Shown one piece after another: positions 32,683-41,782 of a DNA stretch of 64,000 nucleotides. Each line of letters starts with the position of its first letter. Position 1 is the stretch's first letter. The stretch is from Sanderia malayensis (taxonomy: Eukaryota > Cnidaria > Scyphozoa > Semaeostomeae > Pelagiidae), in the NCBI GenBank assembly GCA_013076295.1, contig RQOL01000824.1, forward strand, positions 2,480,001 through 2,544,000, in the 5' to 3' direction. The translations under genes and the position numbers were made by a program. Below the pieces are notes generated by a model. The model had not been told where the DNA came from. It saw nothing but the letters and a program-made list of their open reading frames with translations, and did no database searches.

Positions 32683-34496
32683 CACAAACAGGATGTTTAA
32701 AAGAGCTACAACATAATATAGTCCGGAGGGAGAAAGGGGTGCATTACAACCGGACGAGAGACTTTACCAGACCAACTTTTTCTAGACCAGTTTTTGGTGT
32801 AGAATTCGAATCTTGGTGATGATCATGTGGGAGAGGACGCTTCTCCGAGATATGGGCAGTGGCGGTGCCAGGGGGGAGTGGGGGGGACTAGTCCCCCTCC
32901 ACTTTTTCAGAAAGATGGTCTCTGTGATTCATGCAAATCCGATGAGAAAATTGGGGGGGGGGAGGTAGGCCTACGTTCTGTGAATTGTGTCGCAAGATTA
33001 TTTCAATGTAAAACACAAAAGGGTTATTTCAATGTATGCAGAAAGAGAAGTCAAAGGATCCTAAGCCATTTTGAGACCTCAGAAATGACGAAATCCCGAG
33101 AGCTTCCGGGGCTTCGCCCCCTGGACCCCTACCAGGGCACTGCCCTGGACCCGCAGGGGGGCTTACAGCGCCCCCAGACCCCCAGCTGTGTTAGGCAACG
33201 GCCTCCGGCCATTGCGTGCGTGCCTTCGGCACGTCATGTTTCCCTACAACAGCAAGACACAATTTTTAAAAACTTCTTGCCCGCCCGGGAAAAAAATCCC
33301 CCCCCCACTTTTTTGGAGCTGGCGCCGCCACTGGATATGGGGGTTCTTAGTCTGAAAAATGGGGTAACTAGGCCACTTGCTGCAAATCCCCAGGCATGAG
33401 ACGAGCTTGCCAGAAAAATGTTCTCTGTAACCAGTTTGCGCAGTAGAGCTCATGGGTGATTATTGGGTGGGAGAGTACCTTTTCCCCATATCTGGGGGGC
33501 TGTTGGTGGTCAGAAGACTGAAGTGAACTGATGATTAGTGGAAAGGGGCTAGCTGTCAGCGAGTTTTGGACCAATCTCTCCTCAACCCATTCTTAGAGAT
33601 GAAGGTTGTGAAATTCGAATGCAGGTAATATGGGACACACACATGTACATTCTCCGAAATACAGGGTTCTTGTCCAATATCAAGGGGTAAACGATATGAT
33701 GATACAAAGATGCTCTTTGAGGGGTAATTGCTTTATTTTCTAGCATCAAAAGGTATTTAATGGGAAATAAATTCATAAGAAAAGTGGATTGATTTGCGGG
33801 GCTCATACACCTAGAGCCAAAATTTAAGTGAAAAATATGAGTTATGGATTTTAACATTTCAAAGTTAAATCAATTTGTCAAGTCTTAGGAGGAATGACTT
33901 TAAGGGTTTTAGAACTTGCTTTTAAAATTGACAAGTAAACGATGTTATTAGAACTTATAAGATAATGATGCAAGTTCATGCAGTTTTAGATTCTAAAACT
34001 ATTTACCTTCAACTTATATTTGCTTATTAACGCATTTTATTAAGTCGTAATTTCCCCAATTTCTTTCTGCAAAACATACCAACAAATTTGCATTGCAATG
34101 TTTAGTTATTAAATAGTTATTGGTTGAAGTTATTGAATTTCAAATAAATTCTTGAAGAACTGGTGTAATGTTGTTTACAAAAAGCATTTTAATCACCTCC
34201 AGATGTTCTTAGCTCATTAGAAATCTGTTTAATTAGTTGAGATAAATACAGCTTCCCTTGCCGGATCTAAACATTGCATGTTTCTGCTGCCATAAAAGCA
34301 ATCTGTCAAATGAAAGTCTCGTGAGAACTGTGTTCATTATTTTACGAATTCACAAACATAGTGAAAGGCAACAAGCAAAACAAAGTTGACAAGATTTCAA
34401 TTTCAATCTGGTTATAAAATCATTACTTGGCATTTAACTTTCTGCACCAGAAAACAACACTTCAGTTCGACATTGAGACTGGAGGGAGAGAGCATA
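32683..34496. repeat. Duplicated flank between GPCR 3 and GPCR 4
   Basis: The 3' flank of GPCR 3 (to about 33890) aligns with that of GPCR 4 (35571-36090). Within it, GGGAGAGGAC...ATATCTGGGGGGCTG occurs as a partly duplicated block interrupted by a hAT-like element. From about 33840 the sequence is the 5' flank of the next unit, with the same CCATAAAAGCAATC landmark as the other copies. Confidence 0.75.
32857..33333. mobile_element. Non-autonomous hAT-like element with 8-bp TSD
   Basis: 477 bp. Left end CAGTGGCGGTGCCAGG, right end GAGCTGGCGCCGCCACTG, with exact GATATGGG duplications at 32849-32856 and 33334-33341. The 8-bp TSD and the CAGTGGCGG terminus are hallmarks of hAT elements. The interior is GC-rich with small palindromes (GGGGCTTCGCCCC; GTGCCTTCGGCAC) and has no transposase. 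Confidence 0.9.
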
Positions 34497-35570
34497 ATGT
34501 CAAAGAGTTTGCCCTGCACAAAACAACAAGGCAACTGCTTTGTAGAGCTGCTTAGCAACACATCTGGCATTGCAATTGGCATTCTGGCGATGCCAACAGC
34601 AATTGTAAATGCCTTGGTGATGATCTCCTTCATCGCGACAAAGCAAGTCAACTCAAACACGACGAATTTCCTCATATTTTGGATAAGCACAGTAGATTTG
34701 TTGAATGGGGCAATTGGAATGCCTCTTTTTTCTGCAGCAATCCTCGGTCCAAACTACATACGCAACAGTTTAACATGGCAATTTGTAGCAATCGGCATTC
34801 CCTTAACACTGAGCCATTGGTCTGGATGCATAACTTTAATTACCGCAATTGACCGGTATTTGCACATGAACCCAAACATAGCTGAAACATCACCGAAACT
34901 GGAAAAAATATTCAAGAAACCGAGAGTTTATTTTCTCGTATTAATCATTGGCCTAATCTCTGTCGTTTATGTTGCTTTGGGGTTCCTTGGTCGGCAATCT
35001 GATGCAAAGGTCTTCGAGATTACGAGATTGATATCATCTCAGTTGGCAGTTTTGGGCGTTATGTTCGTATCTGCTCTCTATGTCAATGCATATATGCGCA
35101 TTAGAAGGTTCGTGAGCGAAAATCACTTAATCTATTCCAACCGCTGCGATGGCGCCAAGGAAAACCCGACTGACAACCAATCTACAACGACAAAACAACC
35201 TCTCTACGTCCGTAGACTTTTCAAGACCGTTTTAATGCTCATCATCGCTATGTTTGTAGGTTGTGTACCGTTTTGCGTGGTCAGTACGGTTGTGATCGGT
35301 TATCAGTTGTCAAATGCTGCAGTATCTGACGTCATCTTGGCCAGCTATGCCGTTGCAAGCGTTCTTTTCTCCTCAACGTTCTTCACCAATGCCATAATTA
35401 TATTGTACAGGAACAAAGAAGCAAGAGCATGGCTCGCATCAAAAACGTTCTGCGCGTGCAACAAGAGAAGCCGGGATGGAAATAGCGCCGAGGTATATGT
35501 AAACAAAAACATTGATTCCAATACTGCATCGGTTGTTGAATTGAGAAGAAAACGCGGTTTAGAAAACTGA
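34497..35570 (+). CDS. Rhodopsin-like GPCR 4, tandem copy B, intronless
   Basis: 357 residues from the ATG at 34497; a longer frame upstream lacks an ATG. Same topology and motifs as copy A (AIDRYLHMNPN; TNAIIILYRN). Changes cluster in TM4-TM6: TM6 reads IAMFVGCVPFC instead of IALFLGYAPFC, and TM5 has VSALYVNAY. These are positions that often line the ligand pocket or cytoplasmic coupling face, so divergence in specificity is possible (inference). The reading frame is fully intact, so the copy is probably functional. Confidence 0.9.
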   Translation: MSKSLPCTKQQGNCFVELLSNTSGIAIGILAMPTAIVNALVMISFIATKQVNSNTTNFLIFWISTVDLLNGAIGMPLFSAAILGPNYIRNSLTWQFVAIGIPLTLSHWSGCITLITAIDRYLHMNPNIAETSPKLEKIFKKPRVYFLVLIIGLISVVYVALGFLGRQSDAKVFEITRLISSQLAVLGVMFVSALYVNAYMRIRRFVSENHLIYSNRCDGAKENPTDNQSTTTKQPLYVRRLFKTVLMLIIAMFVGCVPFCVVSTVVIGYQLSNAAVSDVILASYAVASVLFSSTFFTNAIIILYRNKEARAWLASKTFCACNKRSRDGNSAEVYVNKNIDSNTASVVELRRKRGLEN

Positions 35571-36091
35571 CACAAATAGGACGTTTACAAGAGCTACAAC
35601 ATAATATAGTTCGGAGGGAGAAAGGGGTGCATTACAACCGGACGAGAGACTTTACCAGACAAACTTTTTCTGGACCAGTTTTTCGTGTAGAATTCGAATA
35701 AGGGTGATTATTGGGTGGGAGAGGACTTTTTCCCGATATCTGGGGGGCTGTTGGTCAGAAGACTGAAGTCAACTGATGATTAGTGGAAAGGGGCTAGCTA
35801 TCAGCGATTTTTGGACCAATTTCTCCTCAACCCATTCTTAGAGATTAAAGGTTGTGAAATTCGAATGCAGATAATATGGGGCACACACATGTACATTCTC
35901 CGAAATACAGGGTTCTTGTCCAATATCAAGGGGTAAACGATATGATGATACAAAGATGCTCTTTGAAGGGTAATTGCTTTATTTTCTAGCATCAAAAGGT
36001 ATTTAATGGGAAATAAATTCATAAGAAAAGTGGATTAATTTGCGGGGCTCATACACCTAGAGCCAAAATTTAAGTGAAAAAATATGAGTTA

Positions 36092-37280
36092 CATTAAAAC
36101 CGAAAACTTTCGGACGATCAAACATTCGGACAAAATTGTGTCCGAAAATTTAATTATCCGAAATTACTTGCTGTCCGAAAGTTTTATTGACCGAAAGTTT
36201 GTTTTTTCGGAAGACACAGAAATACACACAGAAATGGTCAATGTTCACCAAGGGTAATCATCTTCGCATATAATTTCGCGCTTTATAATTTCGCATAGCA
36301 TTTATCTTCGGCATTTTTGTTTCTTCCGTCCTTTATGTTCATCATTTTCAATTAGAGGCCAATCAAGCTCAAGGGGCACATTGTTTGAGCAACGTAATGT
36401 TTTAAACGTTGAGCTGAGAGTTTTTGGCAACGCAACTGATCTACGAGGGAAACACAAATCGTTGTCTTCCACAAGAGGACAGATTTCCAGTTGTTGAATT
36501 CAGTGATTTTTCTCTTCGTGTCAAAAGAACGAGATGAATTGAAGCTCCCGAGGGAACATAGAGCCATGATCATTTTTGATGTGTTCAAGTAGCAAACAAC
36601 AGATTCAGTCCTTCAATTAATTGAAGACAACTACCAGGGGGGTACGATGGCACATGTGAAAAATGTCAGTGATCTTCTGTTAAATATATAACAATTTTTC
36701 CCAGGTTTGGAGTAAATGCCTTTTGCATAATTGATCGATAAAAACCTTACAAAAACTCCATTTTTTCTAATGGGCATGACGTTCATAAAAATGGGCGTAG
36801 TACTAAAACTTTTCCCCTGTCGTCCGATTTTTTGAGTGCTTGTGCCGCCCCTGACAACTACTGTGTCAGTATGTTTGTGCCAGCTAATTTAACACATCAA
36901 TTTAACACTGGATCCTACCGTCAATGGTCCGACAAAAATTTTTCTAAAATCAAAGTTTGAACAGTTGTGGAATTGAAAGATCAATTGTGGAAATTGAAAG
37001 ACCAGATCAATTTTGGAATTGAAGTTTAATCCGTTGAAGTTTCACGAGAGATTTTTACGATGAAACTTCTTCATTCACGTTGGTTGACTTGGTTGTACGA
37101 CCCTTTGCGAAATTGAACATTGAGTTGGAGCCAGAGAACCCTTTTCAAGATCCAGACTAAATACGATATCAAACTAGTCCGAAATTTTTTTGTCCGAAAT
37201 TCTTGAAAATGCATCCGAAAGTTTCTTGTCCGAAGTATTTTTTCCGAAATTTTTAAGTCCGAAGGTTTTCGGTTTTAATG
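36092..37280. mobile_element. TA-flanked transposon-like element with TCCGAAA subterminal repeats
   Basis: 1189 bp. Left end CATTAAAACCGAAAACTTTC, right end AAGGTTTTCGGTTTTAATG, flanked by TA (36090-36091 and 37281-37282). The empty-site sequence GAGTTATGGATTTTAAC is preserved at about 33839 and 29081. Both subterminal regions carry many GTCCGAAA/CCGAAATT motifs, likely transposase-binding sites (inference). I see no intact transposase; one 78-residue minus-strand frame (36352-36588) is unrecognised. A smaller hAT-like element is inserted inside. Confidence 0.85.
36635..36853. mobile_element. hAT-like MITE nested in the 36092 element
   Basis: 219 bp. Left end CAGGGGGGTACGATGGCAC, right end GTGCCGCCCCTG, with an exact 8-bp duplication ACAACTAC at 36627-36634 and 36854-36861. 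Shares the CAGGGG-type terminus of many hAT MITEs. Non-coding. Confidence 0.85.
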
Positions 37281-37917
37281 TATGGATTTTAACATTTCAA
37301 AGTTAAATCAATTTGTCAAGTCTTAGGAGGAATGACTTTAAGGGTTTTAGAACTTGCTTTTAAAATTGACAAGTAAACGATGATATTAGAACTTATTAGA
37401 TAATGATGCAAGCTCATGCAGTTAGGCTCTAAAACTATTTACCTTCAACTTATATTTGCTTATTAACGCATTTTATTAAGCCGTAATTTCCCCAATTTCT
37501 TTCTCCAAAACATACCAACATATTTGCATTGCAATGATTATTAGTTGAAGTTATTGAATTGCAAATAAATTCTTGAAGAACTGGTGTAATGTTGTTTGTA
37601 AAAAGCATTTTAATCGCCTCCAGATGTTTTTGGCTTATTAGAAATATGTTTAATTAGTCGAGATAAGTACAACTGCAGTTCCCAAATCTAAACATTGCAT
37701 GTTTCTGCTGCCATAAAAGCAATCTGTCAAATGAAAGTCTCGTGAGAACTGTGTTCATTAGTTTACGAATTCACAAACATAGTGAAAGGCAACAAGCAAA
37801 ACAAAGTTGACAAGATTTCAATTTCAATCTGGCTATAAAACCATTACTAGGCATTTAGTTTTCTGCACCAGAAAATAACATTTCAGTTCGACATTGAGAC
37901 TGGAGGGAGAGATCATA

Positions 37918-38985
37918 ATGCCAAAGAGTTTGCCCTGCACAAAACAACAAAGCAACTGTTTTGTAGAGCTGCTTAGCAACACATCTGGCATCGCAATCGG
38001 CATTCTGGCGATGCCAACAGCAATTGTAAATGCCTTGGTGATGATCTCTTTCATCGCGACAAAGCAAGTCAACTCAAACACGACGAATTTCCTCATATTT
38101 TGCATAAGCACAGTGGATTTGCTGAATGGAGCAATTGGAATGCCTCTTTTCTCGGCAGCAATCCTCGGTCCAAACCACATACGCAACAGTTTAACATGGC
38201 AATTTGTAGCAATCGGCATTCCCTTAACAGTGACCCACTGGTCTGGATGCATAACTTTAATGATAGCAATTGACCGGTATTTGCACATGAACCCAAACAT
38301 AGCTGAAACATCACCGAAACTTGAGAAGATGTTCAAGAAACCGAGAGTTTACTTTCTCGTACTAATCATTGGCCTAATCAATGTCGTATTCGTTGTATTG
38401 GGGTTCCTTGGTCGTCAATCTGATGCAAAGGTGTTCGAGATTACCAGATTGATATCATTTCAGTTGGCACTGTTGGGCGTGATGTTCATATCTGTTCTCT
38501 ATGTCAAAGCATATATGCGTATTAGAAGGTTCGTGAGCGAAAATCACTTAATCTATTCCAACCGCTGCGATGGCGCCATGAAAGACCCGACTGACAACGA
38601 ATCTACAACGACAAAAAAGCCTGTTTACGTCCGTAGACTTTTCAAGACCGTTTTAATGCTGATCATCGCATTATTTGTAGGCTATGCACCGTTTTGCGTG
38701 ATCAGTACGGTTTTGATCGGTTATCAGTTGTCAAATGCCGCAGTGTCTGACGTCATCTTAACAAGCTATGCCGTTATAGGCGTTCTATACTCCTCGACAT
38801 TCTTCACCAGTGCCATAATTATATTGTACAGGAACAAAGAAGCGAAAACCTGGCTTGCATCAAAAATGTGCTGCGCGTGCAACAAGAGAAGCCGGGATAG
38901 CGCCGAGATATATGTAAACAAAAACATTGCTGCCAATACTGCACCAGTTGTTGAATTGAGAAGAAAGCGTGGTATAGAAAACTGA
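37918..38985 (+). CDS. Rhodopsin-like GPCR 5, tandem copy C, intronless
   Basis: 355 residues from the ATG at 37918. Near-identical to copies A and B; TM3 ends MIAIDRYLHMNPN, TM6 IALFVGYAPFCVI, and TM7 ends TSAIIILYRN, so even the TM7 Asn of NPxxY is Ser here. The C-terminal tail is two residues shorter (CACNKRSRDSAEIYV). Downstream similarity to the other units stops at about 39020, marking the right edge of the duplicated block. Confidence 0.9.
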   Translation: MPKSLPCTKQQSNCFVELLSNTSGIAIGILAMPTAIVNALVMISFIATKQVNSNTTNFLIFCISTVDLLNGAIGMPLFSAAILGPNHIRNSLTWQFVAIGIPLTVTHWSGCITLMIAIDRYLHMNPNIAETSPKLEKMFKKPRVYFLVLIIGLINVVFVVLGFLGRQSDAKVFEITRLISFQLALLGVMFISVLYVKAYMRIRRFVSENHLIYSNRCDGAMKDPTDNESTTTKKPVYVRRLFKTVLMLIIALFVGYAPFCVISTVLIGYQLSNAAVSDVILTSYAVIGVLYSSTFFTSAIIILYRNKEAKTWLASKMCCACNKRSRDSAEIYVNKNIAANTAPVVELRRKRGIEN

Positions 38986-40663
38986 CACAAACAGGACGTT
39001 CACAGGAGCTACAACACAATATACACACATTTAGTTGGCTATGCAGTGCAATTGTATATAATGTATAGATATAGATTCAGTACAATGCAAAACAATATTT
39101 TTTTAGTAAGTCGTGTATTCTCAACATTGACACAACTGATAGAGTCGTGGGGCCTGTAATTGACAACACCTTTTTGATTTATTAAATTATTTCGCTGCCT
39201 TCAAATTTAATATATACTGCTCCTAATCAAGCATTAAAAGATGTCAACAGCGTTTAGGCGAGTGTTGCTCGGGTTTGTGTTACAATAGTGTTCGATGAGG
39301 CAGGGTTGAAGATGAAGAATAAATAGCAGGTATGTTCAAATGAATTAATGTAATTTAAAAAGATGAAGAAGTGGCTACGACTGGGCTCTGGATTTGCTGG
39401 CAGTGATGGGGGTGTTGCTGTTGGCAACGCTGTTGTACGCGTCTTTCCATTGGCATAATAGATGGTAAACTACCGAAGACAAAATAAGGTTCGAACTAAA
39501 ATTATGGAGACAAAGGAGAGGAGATTATATAAATACGCATGTGTATTGACTCACACCCACAATTAGAAAACCTGTGCACACAATTCCAGATGGTAATTTG
39601 AGGTATCTATATATATCGGCGGCGGGTCACCAAGCAGATGTCGCTGGATATATATGAACAGACCGGCACTGTAGGCCTCGTCACCCCGGTGTACCAACAG
39701 AGTTAATAGTTGAGTACGATCGGTTGATGGTTTTTCGGCGTTTCTGCCGAAAAACTATCCTGAACGGAAAGACGAAAAGTCCCGGTACGCCGGGGATCTA
39801 CATTCTCTTGTAGATCCTCGGTGTACTGGGCCTCATTTCATTTCAACTCAACTTCAAGTGGAGCTCAGTGGAATCGATCCGCGACTCCATGAGTGGCAAG
39901 CACAAGTGCCAACCACTTCGCGACAAGAGTTGAACAAACAAAAAGCTAATCCTGAATGGTCCATTTTGGATTCGCACGAAAGTTACGATGCGGTTAAACG
40001 GAGGAAGATTTAAGGCCACGCACTGGCTAGAATGACACAGACAAACACACAAACATCCTCACAAGATTTTTTTCGACACAGACTCGATTACATTCTGCTG
40101 CGCAACCGCTTCACTTCCCTCCGTTACGCAGCAGCAAACGTTAATTACATTTGCGTTTCTCTTTAAGCTTTGGCCAGTGTCTGTACCAATTCTTGGAATG
40201 CAAAGCTAGAATTTAGCGACTTTAATCTCTTGGAACTTCGTGTTTTGCATTTTAAAAGTGAATTCTCTGATTGTTTGAAAAACTAAAACATTTTCAATAA
40301 TTTTCACAACCTTTTTCGATAGAATGAAACATTACGACATTCTTTTGTAAAAGGAGAAACACAACACAGAAACACTTTGCAGCACCGAAGCAAAACACAT
40401 TGAAACACCCAAAGCTTAATGATTAAGGCTTAAAAGCATAAAAAATAAACATAATAATTGTCTTAATAATAAAAGGATTTTTTAGCAAACATCGTTGAAT
40501 AGTGCTCAATACACATGTGTAAAGCGGTATATAAAATTAATATTAAGTGATATTCAGTGAAAAAGACGCACGATTTGCTGCTCAGGGTATGTATGGTTGT
40601 AGGTGTCTTAAACATAAACATATTAATTCCACAGCGTAAACATCTATTAGCGGTTAAAAGCGG
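38986..40663. other. Intergenic region between GPCR 5 and GPCR 6
   Basis: It contains the SINE-like block at about 39600-39924, a GC-richer patch (39380-39430) and AT-rich DNA near 40250-40560. No protein-coding gene seen. Confidence 0.45.
39600..39924 (-). mobile_element. Possible tRNA-derived SINE with structured body
   Basis: Read on the minus strand, 39924-39858 has a tRNA-like head with box A-like GAAGTGGTTGGCAC and box B-like GGATCGATTCCAC. It is followed by a body with two hairpins: GTACACCGAGGATCTACA paired with TGTAGATCCCCGGCGTAC, and TTTTCGGC...GCCGAAAA. It ends near CCGATATATATAGATACC. The tRNA-head-plus-body arrangement suggests a SINE; no second copy is in this window to prove it. 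Confidence 0.45.
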
Positions 40664-41782
40664 TTAATTGCGGTTAAAATCTTTTGCCTTGTTCGCCACA
40701 GCAGGAGAAGACACTTTAGTCCCAGTTGACTCAATGGTATTTTTAACCTGCACAGAATTGTCTGAACCACTGTTTACCATGGCATGACCAGGGCCGTTCT
40801 TTGCTGATGCGCAAAAACCGCAGCAAATGTTCGCGACCTGTTTAAACAACCATTTTCTCGCTGTTTCATTTCTGTACAAAACAATCGAAGCATTGACCGA
40901 AAACACAGTGCATGATAGGACGGTTGCGACATTGAAAGCCATTGCGAGACTAGTGGGTGGTGTGACTTTTGACACCTGGTAGGCAAAGATAACCGGACCG
41001 ACAACGCAGAGTGGAAAGTAAACAACGAGAAACGCAACAATAATCAACAGAACGGTCTTAAATAGCTCGTGCACATAGGCTGGTATTTCCTCTTTTCCAG
41101 TCTGGTTTTTCGCGTCCTGTTCCATTGTTGTTGAAGCTGTTTTGTACAGCGGACTCTTGTTGACATATTTGCGTATGCGCCAATAGAGTCTGGCGTAGAG
41201 GCACGTGGTTACAATAAGCACAAGGTAGAGCGTCTGTGACCCAGCTATGGCTACGGCAGCGTATGATATTCTATCCCCAACTGGAAAGGACAAATTCACG
41301 CTTGTAAAAAGTATGGCGAACACACCAGTCGCCGCTATTAAGTAATAGAGATGCGGTTTTTGAAGCCACTTCTCAAGTCGCGGTGCAGTTCGGCCTAAGT
41401 CCGGGTTCATGTGAACATACCGGTCAAATGCAATCAGCACGGTAAGAAGGTCGGTCAAGTGCGCAAGCGTGAATGATATCACCATGCCAGAAATTTGCCA
41501 TGGTTCGATTTTGATTGTTGACGTTTTGTCACGGACGGTTTTACTGCTCACGTCAAGTGCGGTTGCCGATATAAGAGGTAGACCCACTGCTCCTTGAACC
41601 AAGTCAACAATGCTGGTGATGAATATAAGGAAATTCGTCGTGTTTAAGTTGATTTGCTTGGTCGCAATAAATGAAGCAATTAAAGTAGAGTTGATTATCA
41701 CTGTCACTGGTGCCAGTGTCGCAAGGGCTACACCAAAAAATCTGATTTTACTGTTTTCTTCTGTGCCAAACGATGCCAACAT
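40664..41782 (-). CDS. Rhodopsin-like GPCR 6 of the local cluster, intronless
   Basis: 372 residues from the ATG at 41782. The most divergent member and opposite in orientation. It keeps SFIATKQINLNTTNF, SIVDLVQGAVGLP (TM2), AFDRYVHMNPD (TM3), RLEKWLQKPHLYYLI, LFKTVLLIIVAFLVVYFPLC (TM6) and a TM7 ending VNASIVLYRN, again without NPxxY. The N-terminus is short (about 14 residues before TM1). The tail is longer, with Cys-rich ICCGFCAS and a Ser/Thr/Val-rich end. Shared motifs with GPCRs 1-5 show one lineage. Confidence 0.88.
   Translation of the reverse strand: MLASFGTEENSKIRFFGVALATLAPVTVIINSTLIASFIATKQINLNTTNFLIFITSIVDLVQGAVGLPLISATALDVSSKTVRDKTSTIKIEPWQISGMVISFTLAHLTDLLTVLIAFDRYVHMNPDLGRTAPRLEKWLQKPHLYYLIAATGVFAILFTSVNLSFPVGDRISYAAVAIAGSQTLYLVLIVTTCLYARLYWRIRKYVNKSPLYKTASTTMEQDAKNQTGKEEIPAYVHELFKTVLLIIVAFLVVYFPLCVVGPVIFAYQVSKVTPPTSLAMAFNVATVLSCTVFSVNASIVLYRNETARKWLFKQVANICCGFCASAKNGPGHAMVNSGSDNSVQVKNTIESTGTKVSSPAVANKAKDFNRN

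Larger units (their letters stand above)
35571..37917. repeat. Duplicated flank between GPCR 4 and GPCR 5
   Basis: 35571-36090 matches the GPCR 3 downstream flank. 37283-37917 matches the 5' flanks of copies A and B. The two are separated by a 1.2-kb TA-flanked element. No gene is seen outside the transposon. Confidence 0.75.

Noticed and set aside
32827..33399. 190-residue plus-strand frame
   Set aside because: It spans the hAT-like element and its flanks; composition reflects GC-rich palindromes, with no domain.
39640..39840. Possible hammerhead ribozyme in the SINE-like block
   Set aside because: A CTGA and nearby GAAA are visible on the plus strand, but the stem II spacing and cleavage-site context do not fit the hammerhead core.
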